Positions 26,549-35,885 of a stretch of DNA of 64,000 nt are shown here, in pieces. A program made the position numbers and the translations under genes. Location of the stretch: positions 1-64,000 of the forward strand of contig NZ_RHOM01000003.1 of assembly GCF_003946515.1 (NCBI RefSeq), read 5' to 3'. The notes beneath the pieces were generated by a model. It was given only the letters and a program-made list of their open reading frames with translations, made no database searches and was not told where the DNA came from. Source of the stretch: Companilactobacillus zhongbaensis (GTDB lineage: Bacteria; Bacillota; Bacilli; Lactobacillales; Lactobacillaceae). The stretch's first letter is position 1, and the number at the start of each line of letters is the position of its first letter.

Positions 26549-29429
26549 TGAGGAAATCGTTAAGGGATTACATTTTGGCTTTATCGACAGTTCCACTCAA
26601 GCACTAGATCGGTATCAACCAGCGTTGGTCACTAACCACAACGGAACTGTTTTGGATACTTTGGAAGAAGAACTGCGAAGTGCTAAATCTTTTACCATCG
26701 CAGTGGCTTTTGTAACTTTGGGTGGCCTTTTAGATTTAAAAAGCACTCTGGCAGATATTGCTGCACATGGTGTAAAGGGTCGACTAATTACCTCGACTTA
26801 CCTTAGTTTCAACCATCCGGATGTTTTTGATGATCTATTACACATTCCTAACCTCGACGTACGGGTCTTAAATCAAGACGGCTTTCACACGAAAGCTTAC
26901 TACTTTAATCATGATGATTATGAGAGCATCTTGATCGGTAGTGCCAATCTTACGCAAAATGCCTTGAAGAGAAATTTTGAATGGAACTTACGGGTTACCT
27001 CCACTGAACGCGGAGATATTGTCGACAATGTCAAAAATGAATTAGACAGTCTTTGGAACAAGGCTACTAATCTTACGACCGATTGGATAAGTAGCTACCG
27101 AGCTCATTGGAAACCCGCTGACTATCAAAAATTAGTTACTCAACAACCATTAAGAGTTGCTGAAACTAAATTGGTTCGTCCTAATCAAATGCAACGTCCT
27201 GCCCTGGATGCTCTAGCAGAATTGCGTGAAATCCAACATGCCAAAAAAGGATTGATTGTTGCTGCTACCGGTACAGGTAAAACTTATTTAGCTGCTTTCG
27301 ATGTTCGACAAACCAGGCCGAAGCGGGTCTTATTTGTCGCCCATCGAGCACAAATTTTGAATTCAGCGATGGGAAGCTTTAAAAAAATTCTCGGAGGTTC
27401 CGAAAGCGACTATGGCATCCTTAGTGGTGAAAGCAAGAATTTAGATGCCAAATACCTTTTTGCTACAGTCAACATGGCCTCCAGTGATCAAATTTGTCAG
27501 CAACTAGGTACAGATGCCTTTGACTACATCATTATTGATGAAGCTCATCGAGTTTCTCAAAATCAAGCTGGCGGTAAAAAGACCATGTATCAAAAACTTA
27601 TGGATTTTTACCAACCAAAATTCACTCTAGGAATGACAGCAACTCCTGAGCGTACTGATGGAACCAACGTTTATGCTTATTTTGATTATCATTTAGCATA
27701 CGAAATCTCTTTATTGGATTCACTAGATCATGATCTACTGGCACCTTTCCACTACATCGGTGTTACCGACTACGAAAAAGACGGTCAAGTGATCGATGAT
27801 AAGACTAGTCTCCAATATTTAGTTTCTGACGAACGCGTCGATTACATAATTTCCAAAACCGACTACTATGGTCCCAGACGTAATGTGCATGGATTGATTT
27901 TCGTCAGCCGTGTCAATGAAGGACAAGAACTGGAAGGAAAACTTAACGAACGGGGCATCAAAGCTTGCTTCGTCTCTGCCAAAGATAGTGTCGAAAGTCG
28001 TGAAGATGCCGTTCAAAAATTAGAAAATGGTGCATTGTCCTACATCATCACCGTAGATATTTTCAACGAAGGTGTCGACATCCCTTGCCTTAATCAAATC
28101 GTCATGATGCGCCCTACCCAATCAAGCATTATCTTTTTGCAGCAGTTAGGACGTGGACTACGAAAATATCCTGACAAAGAATCGGTTACTGTTTTAGATT
28201 TCATCGGTAACTATGATGAAAATTACCTGATCCCGATGGCATTTGACCGCTCAAATACTAGCAACAAAGAAAAAATCCGTAAACAAATCATTAGTCCTAG
28301 TATATCCGGTGTTTCCACGATCCACTTTGAAGAAGTCGCCCGTAACCGGGTATTAAATGCTGTCTCCAAAGCTAACTTAAATGATATGGGACGTTTTAGA
28401 AATGCTTATGCTAATCTCAAAGACAAAATCGGTCGGCAAATACCGATGTTGATCGACTTCGAAAAAATCAGTACCTTAGATGTTGACGATATAGTTCGCA
28501 AATTCAACACGGTCTATGACATGCAAAGCAAGTTTGAAAAGAAGCCAATTTACCAACTTGACGATACTCAATATACTTTTTTAGATTTTATTTCGCGAGA
28601 ACTCACCGTTTCTAAACGTCCACTTGAAGCATGGATCCTTAAACAATTATTTGATGGACGAAAGCTTTTTGACCAAGACATTTTAACTGATCTTAAAGCT
28701 GCCAACGTTTACGTTGACGAAGAATCGCTGGATAGTGCTTCATCGATACTTGATCTTTCTTATTTAATGAGCAAAAATAAAACAAAATTTGGTGGCCTGC
28801 CTTTAGTGCATCGAAACGACTCTCAATGGCAATTCAGCAATGAATTTAAATCTGAATTACAATCACCAATTTTTACCAAATATTTTACAGATGCAATTAA
28901 TACTAACTTGTTAAAATTACACGAACAACATGGGTCTTATCCTGAAAGATTCACCATTGGCGAAAAATACTACCGAAGTGATGCCATAAAACTTCTGAAT
29001 TGGAAAAAGGAACAAAATCCTCAAAATGTTGGTGGCTACATCATGCGACCGGACGAAAAATTTTTACCAGTATTTATTACTTTGCAAAAAACTGAGAAAT
29101 TCCAAAACAAAATGGCATACGAAGACGAATTTCTAGACCGATCAACCATGAGATGGTTTTCAAAAAGTGGCCGCACCACAGCCAGTAAAACTGAACGAAA
29201 AGTAATTGAACATCAAGAATTTGGCATGATTCACTTATTTGTTAAAAAATCTGACGACGATCATCGTGAAGGTAACGACTTCTACTACTTAGGGTCGGCA
29301 AAAGTTCTCACTGCCGAAAACACAGTACGCAAAAATGCGGATGGCAAAGACACCAAATTAATCGACTTTACACTTCGATTAGAACATGAAGTCAATTTGA
29401 GTTTGTACAGAGCATTGACTGAAGGATAA
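26538..29429 (+). CDS. PLD-nuclease / superfamily 2 helicase / DUF3427 fusion
   Basis: 963 residues. Residues ~45-190: phospholipase D-like nuclease with one HxK(x4)D-type motif, seen in GFHTKAYYF and LIGSANLTQNALKRNFEWN. Residues ~220-620: SF2 helicase with Walker A ATGTGKTYLA, DEAH box IIDEAHR, motif III GMTATPERTDG and motif VI QQLGRGLRKYPDKE. Residues ~680-960: DUF3427 region with GGYIMRPDEKFLPVFITL and WFSKSGRTTASKTER. This architecture is widespread in Firmicutes as a DNA-processing or restriction-like enzyme of unknown role. It is coupled by overlap to the Nudix gene, an arrangement that invites a defence or DNA-repair interpretation. Confidence 0.9.
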   Translation: MNTNEEIVKGLHFGFIDSSTQALDRYQPALVTNHNGTVLDTLEEELRSAKSFTIAVAFVTLGGLLDLKSTLADIAAHGVKGRLITSTYLSFNHPDVFDDLLHIPNLDVRVLNQDGFHTKAYYFNHDDYESILIGSANLTQNALKRNFEWNLRVTSTERGDIVDNVKNELDSLWNKATNLTTDWISSYRAHWKPADYQKLVTQQPLRVAETKLVRPNQMQRPALDALAELREIQHAKKGLIVAATGTGKTYLAAFDVRQTRPKRVLFVAHRAQILNSAMGSFKKILGGSESDYGILSGESKNLDAKYLFATVNMASSDQICQQLGTDAFDYIIIDEAHRVSQNQAGGKKTMYQKLMDFYQPKFTLGMTATPERTDGTNVYAYFDYHLAYEISLLDSLDHDLLAPFHYIGVTDYEKDGQVIDDKTSLQYLVSDERVDYIISKTDYYGPRRNVHGLIFVSRVNEGQELEGKLNERGIKACFVSAKDSVESREDAVQKLENGALSYIITVDIFNEGVDIPCLNQIVMMRPTQSSIIFLQQLGRGLRKYPDKESVTVLDFIGNYDENYLIPMAFDRSNTSNKEKIRKQIISPSISGVSTIHFEEVARNRVLNAVSKANLNDMGRFRNAYANLKDKIGRQIPMLIDFEKISTLDVDDIVRKFNTVYDMQSKFEKKPIYQLDDTQYTFLDFISRELTVSKRPLEAWILKQLFDGRKLFDQDILTDLKAANVYVDEESLDSASSILDLSYLMSKNKTKFGGLPLVHRNDSQWQFSNEFKSELQSPIFTKYFTDAINTNLLKLHEQHGSYPERFTIGEKYYRSDAIKLLNWKKEQNPQNVGGYIMRPDEKFLPVFITLQKTEKFQNKMAYEDEFLDRSTMRWFSKSGRTTASKTERKVIEHQEFGMIHLFVKKSDDDHREGNDFYYLGSAKVLTAENTVRKNADGKDTKLIDFTLRLEHEVNLSLYRALTEG

Positions 29430-29553
29430 AGGTCCAACAAGTTACCATTATTTAATACTTTAATCCAATTAATTTTTTAAAAAGATTGCTTATTCATCGA
29501 AAGTCTTGTCATAATAAACTTAACGAACAAAAATCTCGATTCAAGGAGAAATT

Positions 29554-30096
29554 ATGAACAATTTTGCTGCCGCAATGGAATTAAAAATTACTTTAAACGA
29601 ATCCCCCGCCACAATTAGAAACATCGTTGTGCCTTTGAGTATTCGTTATGATCAATTACACGTCTTGATTCAGCTAGCATTTGGCTGGACAAATTCTCAC
29701 CTTTATGCTTTTTACACCGAAGACCGTAAAAAAAGCTATGAAGGACGGGTGGATGAAAATGGCTTCTACTTTGGTGATCCACCAATTCAAGCAGATAAAG
29801 GATACGTTTTTTCCGACTTGAACAATGGTCCCTTAACTTATATTTACGATTTTGGTGACGACTGGAGCCATGAAATCCAACTTGCCAAAATGCTTAGTTT
29901 CGAAGATCTCCAAGATACCCCTATCCCATCATGCGTTTCTGGAAAAGGTCGCGAACACAAAGAAGACAAAATGTCTGGTGATTTAGGTAGAGCCTATTCC
30001 AAAAAACGGATCAATTCTCAGTTTGAGCTTTGGTCACACGCTGGTGAGCAAATGATCCGTGCTGATGATATGGGATTGATGCCTAAGTATGATTAA
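29554..30096 (+). CDS. Plasmid pRiA4b ORF-3-like protein
   Basis: 180 residues. ELKITLNESPATIRNIVVP, LIQLAFGWTNSHLYAF and YIYDFGDDWSHEIQL are the marks of the PF07929 family (IS1096 element TnpR/pRiA4b ORF-3 fold), whose function is not known; it is found both on chromosomes and mobile elements. AAGGAG precedes the ATG. A strong terminator follows. No transposase is next to it. Confidence 0.85.
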   Translation: MNNFAAAMELKITLNESPATIRNIVVPLSIRYDQLHVLIQLAFGWTNSHLYAFYTEDRKKSYEGRVDENGFYFGDPPIQADKGYVFSDLNNGPLTYIYDFGDDWSHEIQLAKMLSFEDLQDTPIPSCVSGKGREHKEDKMSGDLGRAYSKKRINSQFELWSHAGEQMIRADDMGLMPKYD

Positions 30097-30137
30097 TTCA
30101 AGTTTTTATTTTTATTTCAAATTCACTTAGTGGACAA

Positions 30138-30180
30138 CAAAAAGAACTTCCAGTTCAAAATGAGCTGGAAGTTCTTTTTT
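30138..30180. terminator. Bidirectional terminator
   Basis: AAGAACTTCCAGTTC-aaaat-GAGCTGGAAGTTCTT between A5 and T6; shared by the pRiA4b-like gene and the convergent lipoprotein gene. Confidence 0.88.
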
Positions 30181-30241
30181 GTTACAAAACAAATATCACT
30201 ATAATTAAATTCAATGTTTGATATTAAAATACTAAACTAAT

Positions 30242-31216
30242 TTAGTCTTCACTATGTTGCTTGATACTGTTGGCTTTATCATCCACCATTTGCTTTTGAC
30301 TTGGTGTGGAGTAGTAATTATCCATTAAACTTCTGATACTCAAAGTATGTGGGATTCTTGGTGCCGTTGCCATAGAATCTCCATGACTATAATCTCGAGT
30401 ATAATAAATAACATTGTCACCATCTAATTTATATGTAATGGTTGAACTTCCAGAGCCATTTCCGACTCCATAATGATCACCAATTTTACCGGCTCCAAGA
30501 AGTGGTTCTCTCGAAATGTCATCACCAGATCTAAGCTTGAGCAATAGCCCTATTATCACTGGATCATGTACAATGGCTTCACTAGAACTTGAATTGGATT
30601 TACTGCTTGATGAACTGCGTGAACTAGAACCTCCATTATATGTACCATTTGCAATTGATTCGAAGTTTGAAGCTACATCAGTATTTTTAGTAGGTGCAGC
30701 TTGAAGTGGGCCATTTGTTGATTGATCGACTAAAGCTACCGGTTGACCGTCATGGAAGGCAAATAAGTAAGTGATCCGTTGAACGGTAGTACCACTGTCA
30801 TAGTCATAAATAGCTACAACATTGTAGTCGTAATTCCCCTCACCATTTTTGCTCCAACCGATGGAAGCATTACTATTATTGACATTTTCTTTCGATAGAT
30901 CATCTGGATAAACCGCACCATTTGTTGACTTGATTGGATTCGTACCATCATATTTGTCATATGATTGGCCCATCGTTGGTGCCCATTGATTGATAAATGA
31001 TTCTAATTGCTTGTCTTTTTTATCATTCCACAGCGTTGAAGATTTCTTCTCACTGGTGTTTTTACTAGATGTATCCGAAGATTTTTTGCTTTTTGAAATT
31101 TTGGAAGTGGCAGTTTGTGGACTCTTGCTATCAGAATTGTTTTGTCCGCCGCAACCAGTTAACACTAACACGACTGTAAAAAATATTGTCAATAAAAATA
31201 ATTTCCGATGTTTCAT
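30242..31216 (-). CDS. DUF4767 lipoprotein, intact copy
   Basis: 324 residues. Type II signal peptide with lipobox LTGC (Cys near 22), then a Ser/Lys/Thr-rich linker, then a DUF4767 domain (LWNDKKDKQLESFINQWAP, GQSYDKYDGTNP, YPDDLSKENV), then a Ser-rich linker (about 190-215) and a second small domain. Lipid-anchored on the outer face of the membrane; function unknown. It is the downstream member of a tandem duplication; the second domain differs between the two copies. Confidence 0.85.
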   Translation of the reverse strand: MKHRKLFLLTIFFTVVLVLTGCGGQNNSDSKSPQTATSKISKSKKSSDTSSKNTSEKKSSTLWNDKKDKQLESFINQWAPTMGQSYDKYDGTNPIKSTNGAVYPDDLSKENVNNSNASIGWSKNGEGNYDYNVVAIYDYDSGTTVQRITYLFAFHDGQPVALVDQSTNGPLQAAPTKNTDVASNFESIANGTYNGGSSSRSSSSSKSNSSSSEAIVHDPVIIGLLLKLRSGDDISREPLLGAGKIGDHYGVGNGSGSSTITYKLDGDNVIYYTRDYSHGDSMATAPRIPHTLSIRSLMDNYYSTPSQKQMVDDKANSIKQHSED

Positions 31217-31345
31217 TTTTTTACTCCCTTTATTTAATTACTCATTTCCCTAGTTCATACTTTAAAAAATTTACATATCAAAGTTCAGCCATATCATTGA
31301 TTACCCATTTAATGAGCGTAAGTTATTAGCAGCATCCTTAGTGGC

Positions 31346-32266
31346 TTATTTTTGCGAAGCTGATGAATACCACTTACTTTCAAGTTCTGACAGACCGATG
31401 GAATATTCTTTCATAGTTTCGTCAGCATCTATTTCAGCACTATTGGGATCAAGCATCCAATAATTGACTGTGTTTCCACTGATAGTAAATTGAACGCCTG
31501 AAGTTCCGGTTCCACCAGTGATTGAATATTTTCCATTTGCAGACCCAAACATCAAATGACTAGCAAAATCCAAGTCTGCTCCCTTTGCTTCTTGATAAAT
31601 CATTAAACTTACTAATTTCGGGTCACGTTCTAGTGCAGAAGTATTTGAATTAGAAGACTTCTTAGCTGAGCTATTGGTGCTGGAACCTCCATCATATGTC
31701 CCCTTAGCAATGGATTCAAAATTAGATGAAACACTAGTGTTCTTAGTAGGTGCTGCCTGCAGTGGTCCATTGGTCGATTGATCGACTAAAGCTACCGGTT
31801 GTCCATCATGGAAGGCAAATAAATAAGTGATCCGTTGAACGGTAGTACCACTGTCATAATCGTAAATGGCTACAACATTGTAGTCGTAATTCCCCTAACC
31901 ATTTTTGCTCCAACCGATCGTGGCATTGCTGTTATTAACCTTTTCTTGTGATAGATCATCTGGATAAACCGCACCATTTGTTGACTTGATAGGATTTGTT
32001 CCATCATATTTGTCATATGATTGCCCCATCGTTGGTGCCCATTTATTGATAAATGATTCTAATTGTCGATCTTTTTTGCTATTCCAAAGTGCAGATGATT
32101 GTTTTTCGCTATTCTTATCAGAACTGCTAGAAGCTTTACTCTTAGTTGACCTAGACGTTGTAGATTGAGAACCTTTGCTGTTAGATTGTTGATTGCCTCC
32201 ACACCCAGTCAAAAGCAAAACAATTGAAAAAAACATTGCTAATAAAAATAAATTTCGGTGTTTCAT
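31346..32266 (-). pseudogene. DUF4767 lipoprotein, tandem copy with internal TAG
   Basis: Same plan as the neighbouring copy: signal with LTGC, DUF4767 domain, Ser-rich linker, a different C-terminal domain with GSANGKYSITGGTGTSG. Codon 124 is TAG (31895-31897); the intact copy has GAG in an otherwise matching stretch, NGEGNYDYNVVAIYDYD. The frame stays open for 182 further codons, so one substitution is the only visible lesion. The signal peptide and half the first domain would still be made. Confidence 0.85.
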
Positions 32267-32450
32267 AAAATTCCATTCCCCCTATTTAATCCCGATATTA
32301 ACGCACTTAAAGTTTATTCTTAGTTTAGTACAGTTTCAATAATATAAATATATTTATATTATCAGTTTAACAGATTAAACATCTGGTAGCATCTGAATCA
32401 AATCAAAATAAGAAAAAGCTTCAAACATGACGTTTGGAATGAATAAAAAA

Positions 32451-32493
32451 AACAAGAAATCCATCAAGTATGCTTACTTGATGATTTCTTGTT
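32451..32493 (-). terminator. Terminator overlapping the end of the B3/B4 gene
   Basis: AACAAGAAATC-ATCAAGTA and TACTTGAT-GATTTCTTGTT form a nearly continuous 19-bp stem; T6 follows on the minus strand. The stop codon lies inside the stem. Confidence 0.75.
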
Positions 32494-33190
32494 CTGATTG
32501 TTTTTGAGTCAATTTATGAATATCGCCTTCTACTTGGAAGGTGTCTAAACATAATTTTTGTAATTCCTCGATAGCTTGATCTGCTCTGAGTGCTTGTTCC
32601 TGGTTGATTGCCTCGATCACCATGACGCCATTTTTAGTTTCATCGGTCAACATAGTTCTTTGTGCTTCCCGCCAATTCATACTTCGTCAAATTGCACCAT
32701 CCTCATCGTAATGAATTACTTCGTTTGCCAGTGCCGGATTGTCTTCGGTTTCCCCCAAAGGATAAAAACTCTCGCCACCTTTTGCCATACCTAAATGTAA
32801 GTTACCGACCATTTGATCTAGGTCTTCCCCACCACAAGGACTAGCAAACTTTAGAGAAACACTATTGTAAATATCAACTAGTGGATTGATCGGTGTCAAA
32901 GTTTTTCCTTGATCAACTCTTTTTAACAAAGCCTCGATTGAACTTCTGGCACCTTTTTTAGTCTTAAATTTTTGCAAAGCCTTTCGCCACTGGTCGATCA
33001 CCGGATTTAACCGGAAACTGTCCTCGGTCAAAAATTGTTTCGACTGAGCAATCGCTTCATCTATTAAGGCTTGAAATTTAGCATCGTCAAAATTAGCTGG
33101 ATGATTATCGATTTGATTTAATGTCAAAAAGTTTATTTGTGCATCGGGAAATAAGTCCCAAAATTCTGGATCGATAATAATTTTTTTCAT
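32474..33190 (-). pseudogene. B3/B4 tRNA-binding domain protein interrupted by TGA
   Basis: The first 167 residues (MKKIIIDPEFWDLFPDAQINF..., ending YDEDGAI) match stand-alone B3/B4 proteins related to the editing domain of Phe-tRNA synthetase β; key pattern SLKFASPCGGEDLD. A TGA at 32687-32689 is followed in the same frame by RSMNWREAQRTMLTDETKNG, the expected continuation. The family usually has Cys here as far as I recall, so TGT or TGC to TGA is likely. The C-terminal 69 residues could only be made by reinitiation at ATG 32680. Confidence 0.82.
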
Positions 33191-33199
33191 AGTTACTCC

Positions 33200-33694
33200 T
33201 TAGAGTTGTTTCGTTAAAATAAAATCTGTTTGCGGGTCATCCCCTAATTGAAAAACGTGTTGTGACTGGCGTTTGAACCCTTGTTTTTTGTAAAAAGCCT
33301 TAGCATTTTCGTTATGTTCCCAAACACCGAGCTTGATTTCTTGAACTTGGGCTAACTTAGCTGCACTAATGGCATGATCCAATAAAAGTTTTCCTAAACC
33401 ATATTTTTGAAAGTCCTTCAAAACATAGATCCGTTCTAATTCAAAGCCATTTTCGTCAAAGTTTTCTTTAGAGTATGCTGCCGTTTTTCCGTCTATCTTT
33501 AAAAAATAAAATTGGCTGTCATTGCTTTTCAGTTCCGTCAAAAGTTGCTCCGTAGAATATGCCTCATTTAAAAATGTATCCATATTTTCGGGTGTATTGA
33601 ATTCCGCAAAAGTGTCCCAAAACGTTTGCTTAGAGATTTGTTGCAGTTCTTTTAGGTCGGCTTCAGTTAGTGACTTGATTTCAATTGTTTGCAT
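33200..33694 (-). CDS. GNAT-family N-acetyltransferase
   Basis: 164 residues from the ATG that begins MQTIEIKSL. GNAT motif A is ERIYVLKDFQKYGLGKLLLDHA with the Q/RxxGxG/A acetyl-CoA loop as QKYGLG; motif B GVWEHNENAKAFYKKQGF. An open frame 14 codons longer would overlap the MarR gene; the chosen ATG lies 2 bp after the MarR stop, so the genes are translationally coupled. Substrate unknown. Confidence 0.82.
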   Translation of the reverse strand: MQTIEIKSLTEADLKELQQISKQTFWDTFAEFNTPENMDTFLNEAYSTEQLLTELKSNDSQFYFLKIDGKTAAYSKENFDENGFELERIYVLKDFQKYGLGKLLLDHAISAAKLAQVQEIKLGVWEHNENAKAFYKKQGFKRQSQHVFQLGDDPQTDFILTKQL

Positions 33695-33696
33695 GC

Positions 33697-34149
33697 TTAG
33701 TATTCTCTCTTTTTCCCACTTTTTACTAAATCCCAATCATCGGAAACATTTTCCACAACGAGGTTTAATAAATGTGATAATTCTTCTTGTTGTTCAGTTG
33801 TTAAATTTTTCATAGCTACACTATTAGAATAGTGTTCTTCACGTAATAGCAGAGGATATAATGATTTGCCCTTTTCAGTCGGATAAATCTTCTTGATCTT
33901 GCGATTGCCAGCATCGATCTGCCGAGTAATTAATCCTTTTTTCTCGAGTTTCTGGACTGACCTCGCCGCAGTAGTCTTGTCGACCTTCAATAAATTGGTC
34001 AGGCGTTCCAAATTTATGCCCGGGTCTTCACAAATACGGACTAAATAAATGTATTGGCCACGACTTAATTCGATGTCCTTGAATTCGAGATTGGCGATTG
34101 AATCTAATGAGCGAGCAATGATACCTAGTGGTCGTAAAATTTGTTCCAT
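33697..34149 (-). CDS. MarR-family transcriptional regulator
   Basis: 150 residues with helix-turn-helix INLERLTNLLKVDKTTAARSVQKLEKKGLI and wing RQIDAGNRKIKKIYPTEKG. It most likely regulates itself and the coupled acetyltransferase. GTGAGAACATG supplies the start with a modest ribosome site. Confidence 0.87.
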   Translation of the reverse strand: MEQILRPLGIIARSLDSIANLEFKDIELSRGQYIYLVRICEDPGINLERLTNLLKVDKTTAARSVQKLEKKGLITRQIDAGNRKIKKIYPTEKGKSLYPLLLREEHYSNSVAMKNLTTEQQEELSHLLNLVVENVSDDWDLVKSGKKREY

Positions 34150-34218
34150 GTTCTCACCTCATTTATGGGAATAATTAGTATACTAATACCAAATAGTTGC
34201 AAATGCAACTATTGATCA

Positions 34219-34241
34219 TAAAAAAAGCACCCAAGGGTGCT
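34219..34241 (-). terminator. Terminator of the amidotransferase gene
   Basis: AAGCACCC-tt-GGGTGCTT followed by T5 on the minus strand, 3 bp after the stop. Confidence 0.8.
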
Positions 34242-34243
34242 TA

Positions 34244-34918
34244 TTATTTATTATCTGTAATAAACTCTAGAATTTTAAACATAGCAGTCTTATTCTCACC
34301 TGGAACAGGTCGATCCATGATTTCTTGAGCAGTTTGATCAAAAATCGAGCCTTCCAAATACGGAAAATCATTGATCGCCATTTCGCGGACATTTTCAATT
34401 TCTGGTTCAAGGTGAAATTGCAGACCGACTACATGGTGTCCCAGAACGAATCCTTGATTTTTCAATCCTTGACTTGAGAAAAGCAAATCAGCTTGATCTG
34501 GGATCTCAAACATTTCTTCATGCCAGTGAATGACCGAAAGCTTTTTTGGCAAGTCTGGTATGACTGAACTTTGTAAGGTAACATCACCCCATCCGACCTC
34601 TTTGACCGGTGACTTACCTACGGGATATCCTAACGTCTTGGTAATTTGTTGTGCCCCAAAGCAAGCTCCAAAAATTGGCTTGTCAGCTTTTAACAATTCT
34701 TTGATCAAAACTCTCTCATCACGAATGAATTTATCGGAATCATTAGGACTGATCGGTCCGCCTAAGATGATCAACATATCAGTCTCTTCAGCAGTCGGCA
34801 AAACACCGTTGAAAAATCCGGGATAATAAGTATAAACATCATGATGATGAAGATTGGCCCACTCTAAGATCGATCCAGCACCCTCATTTGGTGTGTGTTG
34901 CAAAATATTGATCCGCAT
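34244..34918 (-). CDS. Class I glutamine amidotransferase-like protein
   Basis: 224 residues, resembling stand-alone type 1 amidotransferases often annotated GMP synthase-like. Nucleophile Cys in FGACFGAQQI, and the His and Glu of the triad in VGLQFHLEPEIE. LIILGGPISPNDSD forms the oxyanion strand. It may hydrolyse γ-glutamyl compounds rather than act with a synthase. ATG 34918 has GGAG nine bases upstream; a GTG three codons earlier lies inside that ribosome site. Confidence 0.83.
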   Translation of the reverse strand: MRINILQHTPNEGAGSILEWANLHHHDVYTYYPGFFNGVLPTAEETDMLIILGGPISPNDSDKFIRDERVLIKELLKADKPIFGACFGAQQITKTLGYPVGKSPVKEVGWGDVTLQSSVIPDLPKKLSVIHWHEEMFEIPDQADLLFSSQGLKNQGFVLGHHVVGLQFHLEPEIENVREMAINDFPYLEGSIFDQTAQEIMDRPVPGENKTAMFKILEFITDNK

Positions 34919-34930
34919 AAAAATCACTCC

Positions 34931-35782
34931 TTACAAAAAGCTCAAAATTTTGATAACTGCGATGGATAAACAAATATAAACAATTGCTTGAACCATAAAA
35001 GCAATGGAAAAAATAATCATCGTCCCCACTGCCATGGTCAAAAATGACTGTTGTTGCAAAACGAGACAAATAATCGTCAAGACAATCAAAACAACTACCC
35101 AAGGGATGATACCTTGATTAACAGTATGAAAATCTTCGTCACTCAAATCATAACCGGTACTTGCTACCAAGGTAAATACTATCACGCTCAAGACAATAAA
35201 GCCCCACGAAGCAGTGCTATACATGGAAAAAATATTATCAACTACCGTCATGAAACCTGCATTTAACAAATTGAGATCAAGCTTATCGGCATTAGTAAAA
35301 GTTGAAACGTCAAAATTACTTTTTAATAAAAACTTTTGCAGCAATAACAATACGATCGAGCACATGTAATAAGGAGCTATACCAATGAAAAAGTTTCCCA
35401 ATCGTTGATAAATGCTCCGTTGATTCCAAGAATGTTCGACCGAACCCAAAGTCCCAGTATTGGCATAATGGATATTCAATAATTGGACCTTGTCAACATG
35501 ATGGCGAAACAACAGAGCAAAAGAAGCATGCCCAAATTCATGTATAATCACACCTAGACCACCCACAAATAACTGACTATTAGGTCCAAGATTATTAACG
35601 AGCATTTCCTTAGAAAGATGCCCGAGTTTCGACGTGATCCAAGCCGTTGCATAAGGTACCAAAGCAAAAGCAACTAACACCAGCAAGATCCACTGAAAAA
35701 CAAAATTAAAAGTCTCCACAACGTCAACTCCTATCGAATATGAATCTAATTTTACACCAAACAATTTTTTCAGTCGCTTCAT
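34931..35782 (-). CDS. Polytopic membrane protein with HExxH motif (M50-like)
   Basis: 283 residues with about six membrane segments. IIHEFGHASFALLF gives an HExxH zinc motif in a membrane segment, as in site-2-protease-like metallopeptidases; no clear second metal motif (NxxPxxxxDG) was found, so it may be an inactive or diverged relative. It lies 12 bp before the amidotransferase gene and is probably co-transcribed with it. Confidence 0.65.
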   Translation of the reverse strand: MKRLKKLFGVKLDSYSIGVDVVETFNFVFQWILLVLVAFALVPYATAWITSKLGHLSKEMLVNNLGPNSQLFVGGLGVIIHEFGHASFALLFRHHVDKVQLLNIHYANTGTLGSVEHSWNQRSIYQRLGNFFIGIAPYYMCSIVLLLLQKFLLKSNFDVSTFTNADKLDLNLLNAGFMTVVDNIFSMYSTASWGFIVLSVIVFTLVASTGYDLSDEDFHTVNQGIIPWVVVLIVLTIICLVLQQQSFLTMAVGTMIIFSIAFMVQAIVYICLSIAVIKILSFL

Positions 35783-35885
35783 ATATGTATGTAATGCAAA
35801 TTATTAGAAAAGATTGCAAAAATTTGATAGACTAGTATTAACTAATAAATTAGGTCTACTTAAAACTAAGCCAAGAAAAGAGTCG

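Noticed and set aside
20308-32689. TGA read as Trp or selenocysteine
   Set aside because: Genes throughout the window use TGA as a normal stop and no selenocysteine insertion element was seen; lesions or errors explain the two sites better.
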